In this document: positions 52,789 through 63,601 of the stretch, piece after piece
How positions within the stretch are numbered: the first letter of the stretch is position 1
How the letters are laid out: the number at the start of each line of letters is the position of its first letter
Source of the DNA: Symbiodinium sp. CCMP2592
Lineage: Eukaryota > Sar > Dinophyceae > Suessiales > Symbiodiniaceae
NCBI GenBank assembly: GCA_905221615.1
Contig: CAJNDT010004001.1
Location: forward strand, 900,001-964,000
Reading direction: 5' to 3'
DNA length: 64,000 nucleotides
Made by a program: the position numbers and the translations under genes
The notes under the pieces: model-generated
Told to the model about the DNA's origin: nothing
Databases searched by the model: none
The model's input: the letters and a program-made list of their open reading frames with translations, nothing else

Positions 52789-55700
52789 CATCGGAGAGGC
52801 GGCCTGAGGAGTTGCCGGGAGAGGTCATCCCAGGGATTACGGTGGTCCGGAGCCTCGTGAAAATGGCTGATTGTAGTTGCAAAGGTTCGTCGGGAGCCCC
52901 GAGCCTCCATAGCACGCATTATACCAAGCCAGGGTATAGTGGTATAGTATCATGGAAGAAGAAACATAGCGGCAGCTGACAAACATCCCCAAACGGAAGC
53001 CGCAACACTGGTCTCTGAAAGGAGTCGGGAATTAGGGTTTCGCTCTTCATCTCAAACCACAACAGGCCAGCGTATGTTACTTAGCCGATTCAACAGACTC
53101 CAGGGGAACGCCAGGGGATTATGGGTCCTTAGGCCTAGTAGTAGGACTAATGCAGGGATCATGGTGGTCCAGAGCCTCCTCCAGAAAGATTGATTCTAGC
53201 TGCAGACATTCATCGAGAGCCCCAGGCTTCGGTGACACCCTGTGTATCAACCCAAGGTATACTATCTCAGAAGAAGAAACCCGGCGGCAGCTGGCAAACA
53301 TTCCCAAGCGGCAGTCACAACACGGGTCTCTCAAAGGATGATTGGGGATTTAAGATCTATCCTATACCACAAACGGGTCCACCTCGCTGAGCTGCGGCGC
53401 GATCCGTGGCGCCGGGATTCCAGCAGCGAAAGGCAGTGCAGTCATTAGGGATTTGGAAAGACACCGTTCCGAAGTGAAACACCTTACTTCACCAGGAAAC
53501 CCGCCAGATGCCGCAAAGTATTTAACGTGCCACGCAATCGAGGAGCTCCTGCGTCTCGATGAGCCTTTGTCTGCTCACAGGACGTCGCGGCCAGGAGGAG
53601 AACACCGAGGCATTGGGAATCACTACGCTTCCGCCGCACCAATGTACCAATGCGAGCACTTGAAGTTGCCGTTGACGGTTCGCCCATCATAGTTCTCGCT
53701 CGGCAGCCTTCGATTGTCAATCGGCCTGAGACGCCCACGGTACCTCACAACTTCATGGTGCACTCCTGCTCCGTTGACGGATCCATGTGCTTCATAAATG
53801 CACGCTTCGTGCAATGCGTTGTCTCTTTAGCACACAAACACACACACACACATACACACATACAACTGGTTCGTGGGAGTTCGCAAGATCAAGTGAGACC
53901 ACAGAAGCCTGCGATTTGACTTCGATCTATGCAGAACAACAGACCTTACACTGCATCACGAAGCATTTCGGAGTCGGGTTGGGGGTGGAGAGCCAGCGCG
54001 GGAGGAACCTGGACCTAGACCGGATTACTCTTCCCAGGCGACCCTCCCCGGCCTTCGTCGTCAGCATCGGAGAGGTGGCCTGGTGAGGTGCTGGGAGAGG
54101 TCATACACGAGTTACGGCGGTCCGGAGCCGTGTGAAAATGGCTGGTTGTAGTTGCAAAGGTTCATCGGGAGCCCCGAGCCTCCATAGCACGCACTGTACC
54201 AACCCAGGGTATAGTATCATGGAAGAAGAAACATAGCGGCAGCTGACAAACAGCCCCAAACGGAAGTCGCAACACTGGTCTCTGAAAGGAGTCGGGAATT
54301 AGGGTTTCGCTCTTCATCTCAAACCACAACAGGCCAGCGTATGTTACTTAGCCGATTCAACAGACTCCAGGGGAACGCCAGGGGCTCATGGGTCCTTAGG
54401 CCTAGTAGTAGGACTAATGCAGGGATCATGGTGGTCCAGAGCCTCCTCCAGAAAGATTGATTCTAGCTGCAGACATTCATCGAGAGCCCCAGGCTTCGGT
54501 GACACCCTGTGTATCAACCCAAGGTATACTATCTCAGAAGAAGAAACCCGGCGGCATCTGGCAAACATTCCCAAGCGGCAGTCACAACACGGGTCTCTCA
54601 AAGGATGATTGGGGATTTAAGATCTATCCTATACCACAAACGGGTCCACCTCGCTGAGCTGCTGCGCGATCCGTGGCGCCGGGATTCCAGCAGCGAAAGG
54701 CAGTGCAGTCATTAGGGATTTGGTAAAAACACCGTTCCGAAGTGAAACACCCTACTTCACTAGGAAACCCGCCAGATGCCGCAAAGTATTTAACGCGCCA
54801 AGCAATCGAGGAGCTCCCGCGTCTCGACGATGGCCAATCCCTGTGGAGACTTGCAGACGGTGCCACCCCTTGTGCTAGCGGCGCTCCACAGGAACCGTCA
54901 TCCGCGCCATCGCGGCTGTCATCATGCTGATACCACCAGAGCAGGTCCAAGCCTCCAAGCGGCCACATTCTGTGGCGAGGCAGCCAAGATGACTGCAGGG
55001 CAGAACGTCAAGAGCCAGCTTCTCGTTTGGCCAGCACGACGGACTCGCGGGTTGGACAAGCCGCGCATTTGGAGTAGTGCTGCCTAGGCGAACACAACGG
55101 ACTCGCAGGTTGCTTGCACAGGCCGCAGGCACCGTCCCGCCAAGACAAGCCGCGCATTTGGAGTGGTGCTGGCTAAGCTCGTCTGAAGGGTTGCAAAGTG
55201 TGCCATCTCAATGGCGACTTCTCAAGAGGAAGAACGGATCATTCAAGAATCCAAACAGTAGCAGTGGGCAACGAAGCTAAACCGGGACACCGGGTTGAGC
55301 AGAACCCCGAAGACCTTTCGGCCACACAACGGAAATTCTGAACTTGAACCAACCAAGCCCAGCAGTCCGCAGTGGGAAACTCAGGAAATGAAGAGGTTTC
55401 TGTTAGACCGACCCTCCCAGCCTCGAGGAATCCAAAGCGACCGGGCAGTGCAGGCAACCTCAGGAGCAGGGTTGCCCCGCCCAAGCAGCCGCACTTTCGC
55501 AAGTCGCGGCGCCAGAAACAACAAACAAGCACACATACACACATACAACTGGTTCGTGGGAGTTCGCAAGATCAAGTGAGACCACAGAAGCCTTCGATTT
55601 GACTTCGATCTATGCAGAACAACAGACCTTACACTGCATCACGAAGCATTTCGGAGTCGGGTTGGGGGTGGAGAGCCAGCGCGGGAGGAACCTGGACCTA

Positions 55701-57290
55701 GACCGGATTACTCTTCCCAGGCGACCCTCCCCGGCCTTCGTCGTCAGCATCGGAGAGGTGGCCTGGTGAGGTGCTGGGAGAGGTCATACACGAGTTACGG
55801 CGGTTCGGAGCCTCGTGAAAACGGCTGATTGTAGTTGCAAAGGTTCATCGGGAGCCCCGAGCCTCCATAGCACGCATTATACCAACCCAGGGTATAGTAT
55901 CATGGAAGAAGAAACATAGCGGCAGCCGACCAACATCCCCAAAGGGAAGTCGCAACACTGGTCTCTGAAAGGAGTAGGGAATTAGGGTTTCGCTCTTTAT
56001 CTCAAACCACAACAGGCCAGCGTATGTTTCTTAGCCGACCCAACAGACTCCAGGGGAACGCCACGGGCTTAGGGGTCCTTATTTCGTGTCTACTCACACC
56101 GGATAATCCACGAGGGCCTAGTAGGACTAATGCAGGGATCACGGTGGTCCAGAGCCTCCTCTAGAAAGATTGATTCTAGCTGCAGACATTCATCGAGAGC
56201 CCCAGGCTTCGGTGACACCCTGTGTATCAACCCAAGGTATACTATCTCAGACGAAGAAATCCGGCGGCATCTGGCAAACATTCCCAAGCGGCAGTCACAA
56301 CACAGGTCTCTCAAAGGATGATTAGGGATTTAAGATCTATCCTATACCACAAACGGGTCCACCTCGCTGAGCTGCTGCGCGACTCGTGGCACCGGGAGTC
56401 CAGCAGCGAAAGGCAGTGCAGCCATTCGGGATTTGGGAAGACACCGTTCCGAAGTGAAACACCCCACTTCACTAGGAAACCCGCCAGATGCCGCAAAGTA
56501 TTTAATCCGCCAAGCAATCGAGGAGCTCCTGCGTCTCGACGGTGGCCAATCCCTGTGAAGGGTTGCATTCCCGATGGACTACGAAGGTGCCACCCCTTGT
56601 GGCGGCGGCGCTGGCTTCTGGCTTTCGCTCGCTGTCGTCGTGTTGCTGGTCTTCGTACCACCAGAGCCCCAGCCTGGCCACATTTTGTTGGGGGGCCGGG
56701 GACGTGGCACCTAGACTCCTCGCGAACGGGACCGAGACAGATGACCGCGGGGCACAAGCTGTCGAGGTGGTATATATACCACCAGAGTTCCATGAAGATC
56801 TTGGCGCCAGATGACTGCAGGGCACAGTGGACTCGCAGGTTGCTTGCACAGGCCGCAGGCACCGTCCCACCAAGACAAGCCGCGCATTGGGAGTAGTGCT
56901 AACTAAGCTCGTTGCAAAGTGCGCCATCTCAATGGAACTTTCTCAAGAGGAAGAACGAATCATCCAAGGATCCAAACAGTAGCAGCAGGCAACGAACCTA
57001 AATCGGGACACCGGGTTGAGAGAACCCCGAACACCTTCCAGCCCCACAACGGAAATTCTGAAATCAAACCAACCAAGCCCAGCAGTCCGCAGTCGGGATC
57101 TCAGGAAATGAACAGTGAACAGGTTTCTGTTAGACCGACCTTCCCAGCCTCGACGAATCCAAAGCGACCGGGCAGTGCAGGCAACCTCAGGAGCAAGGGT
57201 TGCCCCGCCCAAGCAGCCGCACTTTCGCAAGACAGCGTCATTCTGCCACGAGCAGAAGAAACAACAAACAAGCGATTTTCTTCTCGTGGC
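52789..57290. repeat. Three long direct repeats (about 1.3, 1.7 and 1.5 kb)
   Basis: Units start with CATCGGAGAGG at 52,789, 54,065 and 55,748. They share long near-identical blocks: the ATGGCTGATTGTAG segment, an ACAGACTCCAGGGGAACGCC block, a block ending GCAAAGTATTTAA, and a (CA)n-ACTGGTTCGTGGGAG block at about 53,830 and 55,530. Unit 2 has extra sequence of about 400 bp. No coding function is seen; the many ORFs of 60-100 codons inside are copies of one another with no known motif. Confidence 0.75.
56545..56566. repeat. Isolated CAATCCCTGTGAAGGGTTG palindrome
   Basis: An exact copy of the palindrome found in the array at the right edge, here alone within the long direct repeats. A variant lies at 54,834-54,855. 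Confidence 0.75.
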
Positions 57291-57299
57291 GGCGTCGTT

Positions 57300-57347
57300 G
57301 TTGCTTGCTTGCTCTTTCGCAAGACAGCGTCGAAGCAAGCAAGCAAC
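57300..57347. repeat. Hairpin with conserved CTTTCGCAAGACAGCGTCGA loop
   Basis: Loop 57,314-57,333; arms GTTGCTTGCTTGCT (57,300-57,313) and its exact complement (57,334-57,347). A second loop sequence with weaker arms lies at 57,222-57,240. Confidence 0.85.
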
Positions 57348-57389
57348 GGTGGAAGCTAGCCAGAGCAAAGAATTCACAGCCCGCACGGC

Positions 57390-58697
57390 TCACCGTGGAG
57401 TCAAGGGCCGCGCCACCCAGTCGCCCCAGCTCACGACTTGGTCGTTGTCAAGAACGGCAGCAAAACCAAGAGCGGAGGCTGCGATACCCCGCACATTCTT
57501 GAGCTGATCTCGCACGGCACTGCTGTCGCCACCGCGCTCTGGGAAGCCCCATGATACAACCGTGCCGTCGGCCTTAATGGCAGCGAAAGCATTGAAGTTG
57601 CTTGCGATCTGCTCCACATCTGTCAACTGATGTTGCACTTTGCTGCTGTTGCCACCATGAAGGCCACAGCCCCAGGTTACGACGGAGCCATCACGTAGAA
57701 GCGCTGCAAAGGCTCCGCGGTTACTTTGGATTTCTCTAACGTCCTTCAGCCGTTTCTGCACTTCACTGCTGTCCGCACCAGAATATCGAGCCCCACCCCA
57801 TGTAACCACGGAACCATCTGTGCGGATCGCTGCAAACGCATGCGTCGTCGATTGGATGGCCGATACATTGCACAACTGTTCCTGCACCGCGCTAGAGTCG
57901 CCTCCGCTGAAGTCTTCACCCCATGTAAAAACGGATCCGTCGGTCAGAATGGCTGCAAAAGCCCTCGATGAGGATTGGATGGCGGTGACGTTTTGCACAG
58001 GCACAGAACTGCATTTGCCCCAAGTAACGACAGATCCATCGTCGAGCAGCGCCGCAAAGGCTTCTAGTGACGCTTGAATCTGCCGCACGCCTTTGAGTTG
58101 CTTCTGCACTCCACTGGAGTCGCCTCCGTGTACACATCTTCCCCACGTCACGACAGAGCCATCTGTGCATGTTGCCGCAAAAGCATCGCCGGTGGTCTGG
58201 ATGGCCTGCACGTTCATTAAAAACTCCTGCACTCTCAGGCTGTCCCCACCGCCAGTTCGGGAGCCCCAGGTAACAACAGAACCATCGGCCTTGATAGCAG
58301 CAAAAGAAGATCGACCCGCTTGAATCTGCCGCACGTTCTTCAGCTGATTTTGCATAGCGGGCTCGATGCCGCCTCCGTAGTCTTGCGCGCCCCATGTAAC
58401 AACGGATCCATCATCAAGAATCGCCGCAAAGGCGGCCCCTTCCTGAGACGATGCAACGGCCTGCACGTTTTTCAAACGGTCCTGAACAGATTTGCTGTCA
58501 CCACCAGTCATAGCATTCCCATAGGACGCGACCGAACCATCGCGGCGGAGCAACGCACAAGAGAACGCGCTCGAGCTCAAAGCCGCTTCGAGGAAGAGGT
58601 AGAGATTGCCCGAATCAAGGCGACCCCTACCTCTTGCTCGCGCCTCCTCCAATGAAACCTGTTCTCCACTCAGGAGATGTACAGTGACACGTTTCAT
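57390..58697 (-). CDS. RCC1-repeat protein (HERC-like)
   Basis: ATG at 58,697, 435 residues, no intron needed. The N-terminal 25 residues (V-T-V-H-L-L-S-G-E) look like the first strands of a ubiquitin-like fold, as in many dinoflagellate HERC-annotated proteins. Then about eight repeats of roughly 40 residues follow, with the pattern A-F-A-A-I-x-x-D-G-S-V-V-T-W-G, G-G-D-S-S-x-V-Q, L-K-N-V-x-x-I-Q, one blade each of an RCC1-type beta-propeller. The repeats are complete and in one frame. No HECT ligase domain follows in this ORF, so ubiquitin ligase activity cannot be claimed. Such propellers mediate protein or chromatin binding. The 3' end (57,390) reads into a repeat-derived tail. Confidence 0.8.
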   Translation of the reverse strand: MKRVTVHLLSGEQVSLEEARARGRGRLDSGNLYLFLEAALSSSAFSCALLRRDGSVASYGNAMTGGDSKSVQDRLKNVQAVASSQEGAAFAAILDDGSVVTWGAQDYGGGIEPAMQNQLKNVRQIQAGRSSFAAIKADGSVVTWGSRTGGGDSLRVQEFLMNVQAIQTTGDAFAATCTDGSVVTWGRCVHGGDSSGVQKQLKGVRQIQASLEAFAALLDDGSVVTWGKCSSVPVQNVTAIQSSSRAFAAILTDGSVFTWGEDFSGGDSSAVQEQLCNVSAIQSTTHAFAAIRTDGSVVTWGGARYSGADSSEVQKRLKDVREIQSNRGAFAALLRDGSVVTWGCGLHGGNSSKVQHQLTDVEQIASNFNAFAAIKADGTVVSWGFPERGGDSSAVRDQLKNVRGIAASALGFAAVLDNDQVVSWGDWVARPLTPR

Positions 58698-59480
58698 GCC
58701 GGTCGCGAGCTACAGCAAGCTATCAGATGGATGCTTAGAACAAGCATAACATTGAGTCAGTATGTAGACAAAAGCCATAGTTGGAAGCAAACCAAGTTCC
58801 ATAATCCTGGCAAGATGGCATCCAACCATTTAAGCAGGCATGACATCGTTCTCAGGAAACACTAACATCATAGAAACCATGCCATGTTCATTCTGTTGTG
58901 CTCAGCCGAACTTTCGCAAGACAGCGTCGATTCGGCTTCAGCACAGGGTGAGCAACTTCGCCCACTCGCAAAGAGCAAGCTTGAGAAAAAGCCAAATGCT
59001 GCAACAAGTCTTTCATCTGCCGATCGGAGTTTGTCACCCATTCAATCGCGGGCGTTCTTTCTTGGAGAGCGGCAGTGCACATCGAAGTTAGGAGGCCGGC
59101 GTAGCACTGCGTGCACCGCACACAGCCAGCGTTCGCCGCGCACAGAAACTTGTACTCCAGACGATTGCTTGCCACGACGGACCTGGGCAGCCAAACCAAT
59201 GCCCAGACAAGTGAAGCATCCAAATCCGGCAGCCTAGGGAAACCGCATGCAATCTGCTTTCCAATGCAATTCCACTGCGGGTTAAGGTTCTTAGGGACCT
59301 AAACCCAACCGTGATGAGCGTGCGGCAGCATCGCGCACCTGGGCCGCACTAGGGCGAGCACTAAACACGCCTTTCCGACGCCCCTTTAATTAAGAGGCAG
59401 ACCTTCCCGTCCCTCGACGAATCCATCGCGACTGGCGAGCCTTGTCTAAGCGCAAGCACTTTAGCCATCGGCACTCTACT
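58698..59480. other. Intergenic region, no gene seen
   Basis: Upstream side of the RCC1 gene. It holds one CTTTCGCAAGACAGCGTCGA hairpin (58,902-58,939). No motif in the short ORFs. Confidence 0.55.
58902..58939. repeat. Hairpin with conserved CTTTCGCAAGACAGCGTCGA loop
   Basis: Loop 58,911-58,930; arms AGCCGAA (58,904-58,910) and TTCGGCT (58,931-58,937), different in sequence from the arms of the other copies. Confidence 0.8.
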
Positions 59481-59487
59481 TTTCCAA

Positions 59488-59650
59488 GATAGAGAGAGAA
59501 GAGAGATAGAAGAAAAGAGATAGAGATAGAGAGATGAGAGATAGAGAGAGAGAGGAGAGGAGAGAGAGAACGAGAGAGAGGACAGAGAGAGAGAGAGAGA
59601 GAAGAGAGAGAGGAGAGAGAGAAAGAGAGAGAGAAAGAGAGAGATATATA
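59488..59650. repeat. (GA)n purine-rich microsatellite
   Basis: Interrupted GA/GAGAGAA tract. It gives an artefactual Leu/Ser-rich frame on the minus strand and an Arg/Glu-rich frame on the plus strand. Confidence 0.9.
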
Positions 59651-59939
59651 GATTGGAAAGGCGGCTCTTTGTTCGCAGAACCCCTTCAAGCAACAAGCAA
59701 GCAACCTTCCTCCTGCGGCGACGATCGTTTTGCTCGATCGTTCGCAAGACTCCAACACCTCTTGGCGATCTTCGTACCCGTCCGTTGCACACGCTCGCGG
59801 CTCCGCCTCGAGGTTGGCCAGATACCAGAGCCGGCGAGCAACGTCCACGGGGTCCACTCGCTCGAGGCAATCTGCAAGACGCCACCAACCTGTTTCCCGA
59901 ACTCACACGCACAACGCACGACAGCAACACGGCATCCAA

Positions 59940-62245
59940 GACATTACACGAAGATCGTGATTTGCGATAATGCTCGCCTGTCCGCTGATCCACGTGATCT
60001 TCCAACACGGCTGCAAGAAGACAATGCTGCATGGAAGAAGTCAGACACGGCACAGTCGCGTCTCTCAAGCCGGCAACAGCAACCTCCCACGTAGAACTCA
60101 CTTCTCGAGACAGCGCCGTGTCGACCTGTGACCAATGCTGCAGACTGTCCAGAATCTTTTGCGCAAGTAGATCTCTCTCCGAATCGGAAGACAGATGTCT
60201 CGCGGAAAATGATTCTACCGTAATGTCCAACGAGTAGGCAGCCGCGGATTGGCGCACGTTGGCATCCTCGAAGATGTCGCAAGCAGCTGCAACCACCGCT
60301 TCAGCATCCTGTGCTCCGGCTCTGCGAACCGCGTAGAGGGATCTCCACATTAGGTACTTGATGTCACCGTCTGCACTCGGAACGCGCAGGGGGCACAACG
60401 CCAGGGGGCACAACGCCATGACAATCCGCTGAATCAAGACCTGCTTGCTCACGTCCTCAAACGCCACACCCAGATCTTCGGCCACTCGCTGCATACAGGG
60501 TCCATCGGCCCGCAAGGGCAAGACACGAAGCCGCGCCCGAATTCGAGGTGGTGCCTTTTCCCCGAGCTCTCCTGCCAAGCGCCGCAAGCCATCTGCCGTG
60601 AAGAGGTCCTCGATATTCACCTGTAAGCACTGAAACAAACAGACACACACACACACACACACATGCACGCACACGCCCCCCTTCCCCCCGTCATACCTCC
60701 TCCTGGATGATGCCCAGCGACAAAGCTTCCAACAGATCCGCTTTGGAAAGCGTGTGCCCGGCGCGGTGTCGTCGCACACTCGCAGCGACACAGAGCCCAA
60801 CGCAGTCCTGCCGGTTTTGCTTGTCCAGCTCGGTGCGGAGCCAGGCTTCGCCCTGCTCGGCATAACCCGTGCGCAGCTCCTGCAGCCTTTGCTGCGACGC
60901 CGCTTCATCGGCCTGACACCAAGAACTGCTTCACTGCAGAGCACTAAACATCCCACCCGACGACGACGCTGACAGCTCACTGCAACCGAAGCTGACATGG
61001 ACAATCCTAAAAAACGCCGCTTCCCCATGAAGCCTGCTCCCCGGCAATGCTCTGTGATAGAGCTTTCGACAACTCCGGCTTGGTAAGCGTGCACCCGGCA
61101 CGGTGTCGTTGCAAACCCGCAGCGACACAGAGCCCAACCAGCTCATCCCGGCCGTGCTTCCCCAGCTCGCCGCGGAGCCAGGCTTCGCCCTGCTCGGCAT
61201 AACCCGTGCGCAGCTCGAGCAGCCTTTGCTGCGACGCCGCTTCATCGGCCTGACACCAAGAACTGCTTCACTGCAGAGCACTAAACATCCCACCCGACGA
61301 CGACGCTGACAGCTCACTGCAACCGAAGCTGACATGGACAATCCTAAAAAACGCCGCTTCCCCATGAAGCCTGCTCCCCGGCAATGCTCTGTGATAGAGC
61401 TTTCGACAACTCCGGCTTGGTAAGCGTGCACCCGGCACGGTGTCGTTGCAAACCCGCAGCGACACAGAGCCCAACCAGCTCCGCCCGACTCTGCTTCCCC
61501 AACTCGCCGCGGAGCCAGGCTTCGCCCTGCTCGGCATAACCCGTGCGCAGCTCGAGCAGCCTTTGCTGCGACGCCGCTTCATCGGCCTGACACCAAGAAC
61601 TGCTTCATTGCAGAGCACTAAACATCCCACCCGACGACGACGCTGACAGCTCACTGCAACCGAAGCTGACATGGACAATCCTCAAGAACGCCGCTTCCCC
61701 ATGAAGCCTGCTCCCCGGCAATGCTCTGTGATAGAGCTTCCAACAGCTCCGCTCTGGAGAGCTTGCGCCCGGCTGACTTCTGTCGCACATCCGAAGCGAC
61801 GCAGAGCTTAGCCAGCTCATCCCGACTCTGCTTCCCCAGCTCGGTGCGGAGCCAGGCTTCGCCCTGCTCGGCATAACCCGTGCGCAGCTCCTGCAGCTTT
61901 CGCTGCGACGCCGCTTCATCGGCCTGACACCAAGAACTGCTTCACTGCAGAGCACTAAACATCCCACCCGACGACGACGCTGACGGTTCACTGCAACCGA
62001 AGCTGACATGGACAATCCTCAAGAACGCCGCTTCCCCATGAAGCCTGCTCCCCGGCAATGCTCTTTGATAGAGCTTCCAACAGCTCCGCTCTGGTAAGCG
62101 TGTGCCCGGCAGACTTCTGTTGCACACCCGCAGCGACACAGAGCCCACGCAGGTCCTGCCGGTTTTGCTTGTCCAGCTCGGTGCGGAGCCAGTCTTCGCC
62201 CTGCTGGGCATAATCGGCGCGGAACTTCTGCAACCGCGAATCCAT
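59940..62245 (-). CDS. Multi-exon gene with five tandem SAP-like exons
   Basis: Minus strand. ATG at 62,245. Exons: 62,245-62,045 (201 nt), 61,923-61,708, 61,586-61,371, 61,249-61,034, 60,912-60,697 (216 nt each, phase 0), then from 60,620 onward to an unsure end near 59,940. The four introns between the repeated exons are all 121 nt, with GC donors (GAGCAG|GCTTCATGG) and acceptor GTGTCAG|GCCGAT, i.e. AG|G at both ends. The next intron has a GT donor and contains a (GT)n tract. Each exon encodes 72 residues like A-D-E-A-A-S-Q...G-Y-A-E-Q-G-E-A-W-L-R...E-L-x-x-L-C-V-A-A-G...L-x-x-A-E-L-L-E-A-L-S-x-S-I-A-G-E-Q, which resembles a SAP-type helix-turn-helix pair. SAP motifs often bind nucleic acid; here this is inference only. 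The C-terminal exon (V-N-I-E-D-L-F...) is unlike the repeats. Confidence 0.7.
60697..62044 (-). repeat. Tandem array of a 337-bp exon-intron unit
   Basis: The landmark GCACTAAAC occurs at 60,941, 61,278, 61,615 and 61,952, an exact 337-bp spacing. Introns are nearly identical between units. The exon halves differ more, mainly in the region encoding the A-G-x-x-L segment. Confidence 0.9.
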
Positions 62246-62265
62246 GGGATGGAAGAAGGCGTCCA

Positions 62266-62475
62266 CGCCGGCCCTTTCGCAAGACAGCGTCGAGGCAAGC
62301 AAAACACTGTCCCAAGTATGTTCAAATGCAAAAGTGTCTGCACCGACCCTTTCGCAAGACAGCGTCGAGGCGGGCAAACAACTGTCCTAAGTATGGTCAG
62401 CTGAGAAGATGAGAATAAGCTGAGAATAATCTCCACACCGGCCCTTTCGCAAGACAGCGTCAAGGCAGGCAAGGA
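62266..62475. repeat. Three copies of the CTTTCGCAAGACAGCGTC motif
   Basis: Motif starts at 62,274, 62,349 and 62,444 with short GC arms (GGCC...GGCA type). The segments around them are similar, so this is a local duplication of the hairpin. Confidence 0.75.
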
Positions 62476-62580
62476 AGCGTACTAGGTGTAGTAAGATGCT
62501 GCAATGTGTGCAAAATACTGCAACGCGTTTTCCCTTTCTTCCCCTTCTTCTGCCTTTCGAGCCAAACGAGGCAGGCAAAC

Positions 62581-62890
62581 GTGCAAGGAGAAAGCCTTTA
62601 CAGAGCAGCAAGAAACTCCGAGCCTGCAGAAGTCATCGGCCAGGCAGCCTGCGAGTCGAACGTGTGCAAGGAGAAAGCCTCTACAAAGCAGGAGGAAGCT
62701 CCGAGCCTGCAGGTCATCGACCAGGCAGCCTGCGAGTCAAACGTGTGCAAGGAGAAAGCCTCTACAAAGCAGGAAGAAGCTCCGAGCCTGCAGGTCATCG
62801 ACCAGGCAGCCTGCGAGTCAAACGTGTGCAAGGAGAAAGCCTCTACAAAGCAGGAAGAAGCTCCGAGCCTGCAGGTCATCGGCCAGGCAG
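62581..62890. repeat. 81-bp tandem repeat, four copies
   Basis: GTGCAAGGAGAAAGCC starts at 62,581, 62,664, 62,745 and 62,826 (83, 81 and 81 bp). A 27-codon repeat is open on both strands, so an ORF here is not evidence of a gene. Confidence 0.85.
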
Positions 62891-62927
62891 CGGCGCGTTG
62901 CGCCGTCGCAAGACAGCGTACGCGCCG
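62891..62927. repeat. Hairpin with TCGCAAGACAGCGT core
   Basis: Arms CGGCGCGT (62,891-62,898) and ACGCGCCG (62,920-62,927) are exact complements around a core at 62,906-62,919. Confidence 0.8.
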
Positions 62928-62939
62928 TACAGGCGCATG

Positions 62940-63365
62940 AATATATGTCTATCTATCTATCTATCTATATATCTATTATCTATCTATCTATCTATCTATA
63001 TATGGATAGATAGAAAGATAGATATATATATATATATATATATATGTGCGTATATTATCGATATATGCATCTGCCAATCCCTCTGAAGGGTTGCCAATTG
63101 CACCTCGCAGAGATGCAAGTTCCTGCAATCGACCACATATATATATATATATATATATATATGTGCGTATATTATCGATATATGCATCTGCCAATCCCTC
63201 TGAAGGGTTGCCAATTGCACCTCGCAGAGATGCAAGTTCCTGCAATCGACCACATATATATATATATATATATATGTGCGTATATTATCGATATATGCAT
63301 CTGCCAATCCCTCTGAAGGGTTGCCAATTGCACCTCGCAGAGATGCAAGTTCCTGCAATCGACCA
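62940..63365. repeat. GATA/AT microsatellites and three copies of a 113-117 bp unit
   Basis: (CTAT)n at about 62,948-63,000 and (TA)n tracts. GTGCGTATATTATCG starts at 63,046, 63,163 and 63,276. Each unit contains CAATCCCTCTGAAGGGTTG, an imperfect palindrome. Confidence 0.85.
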
Positions 63366-63600
63366 CGCCACTCCCTGTGGAGAGTTGCACGGCGGAAAGG
63401 ATACAAGTAGTAGTTTGCACACACGTTTCAACCCTGGACCACGCCAATCCATGCAGAGGGTTACACGCAGCGCCCAAAGACCATGCAACAGTACCTGCAC
63501 ACCTTCCGATTAGAACATTCGAGGAAGCTAATCCCTCTCAATGAAGGATTGCGCGGGGCACCGCAAAATGTGTAACTTTACCTTGCGTTCGACCACTCGA
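63366..63600. repeat. Degenerate copies of the CAATCCCTGTGAAGGGTTG palindrome
   Basis: Variants at about 63,366 (CCACTCCCTGTGGAGAGTTG), 63,444 (CAATCCATGCAGAGGGTTA) and 63,529 (TAATCCCTCTCAATGAAGGATTG). No gene. Confidence 0.65.
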
Positions 63601-63601
63601 C

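Noticed and set aside
57390-58697. Calling the RCC1-repeat gene an E3 ubiquitin ligase
   Set aside because: No HECT or RING domain is visible; only the propeller and a possible ubiquitin-like N-terminus are supported.
59361-59930. Extension of the minus-strand tandem-exon gene into a Leu/Ser-rich C-terminus
   Set aside because: It reads through the (GA)n tract; an intron or stop before it is more likely.
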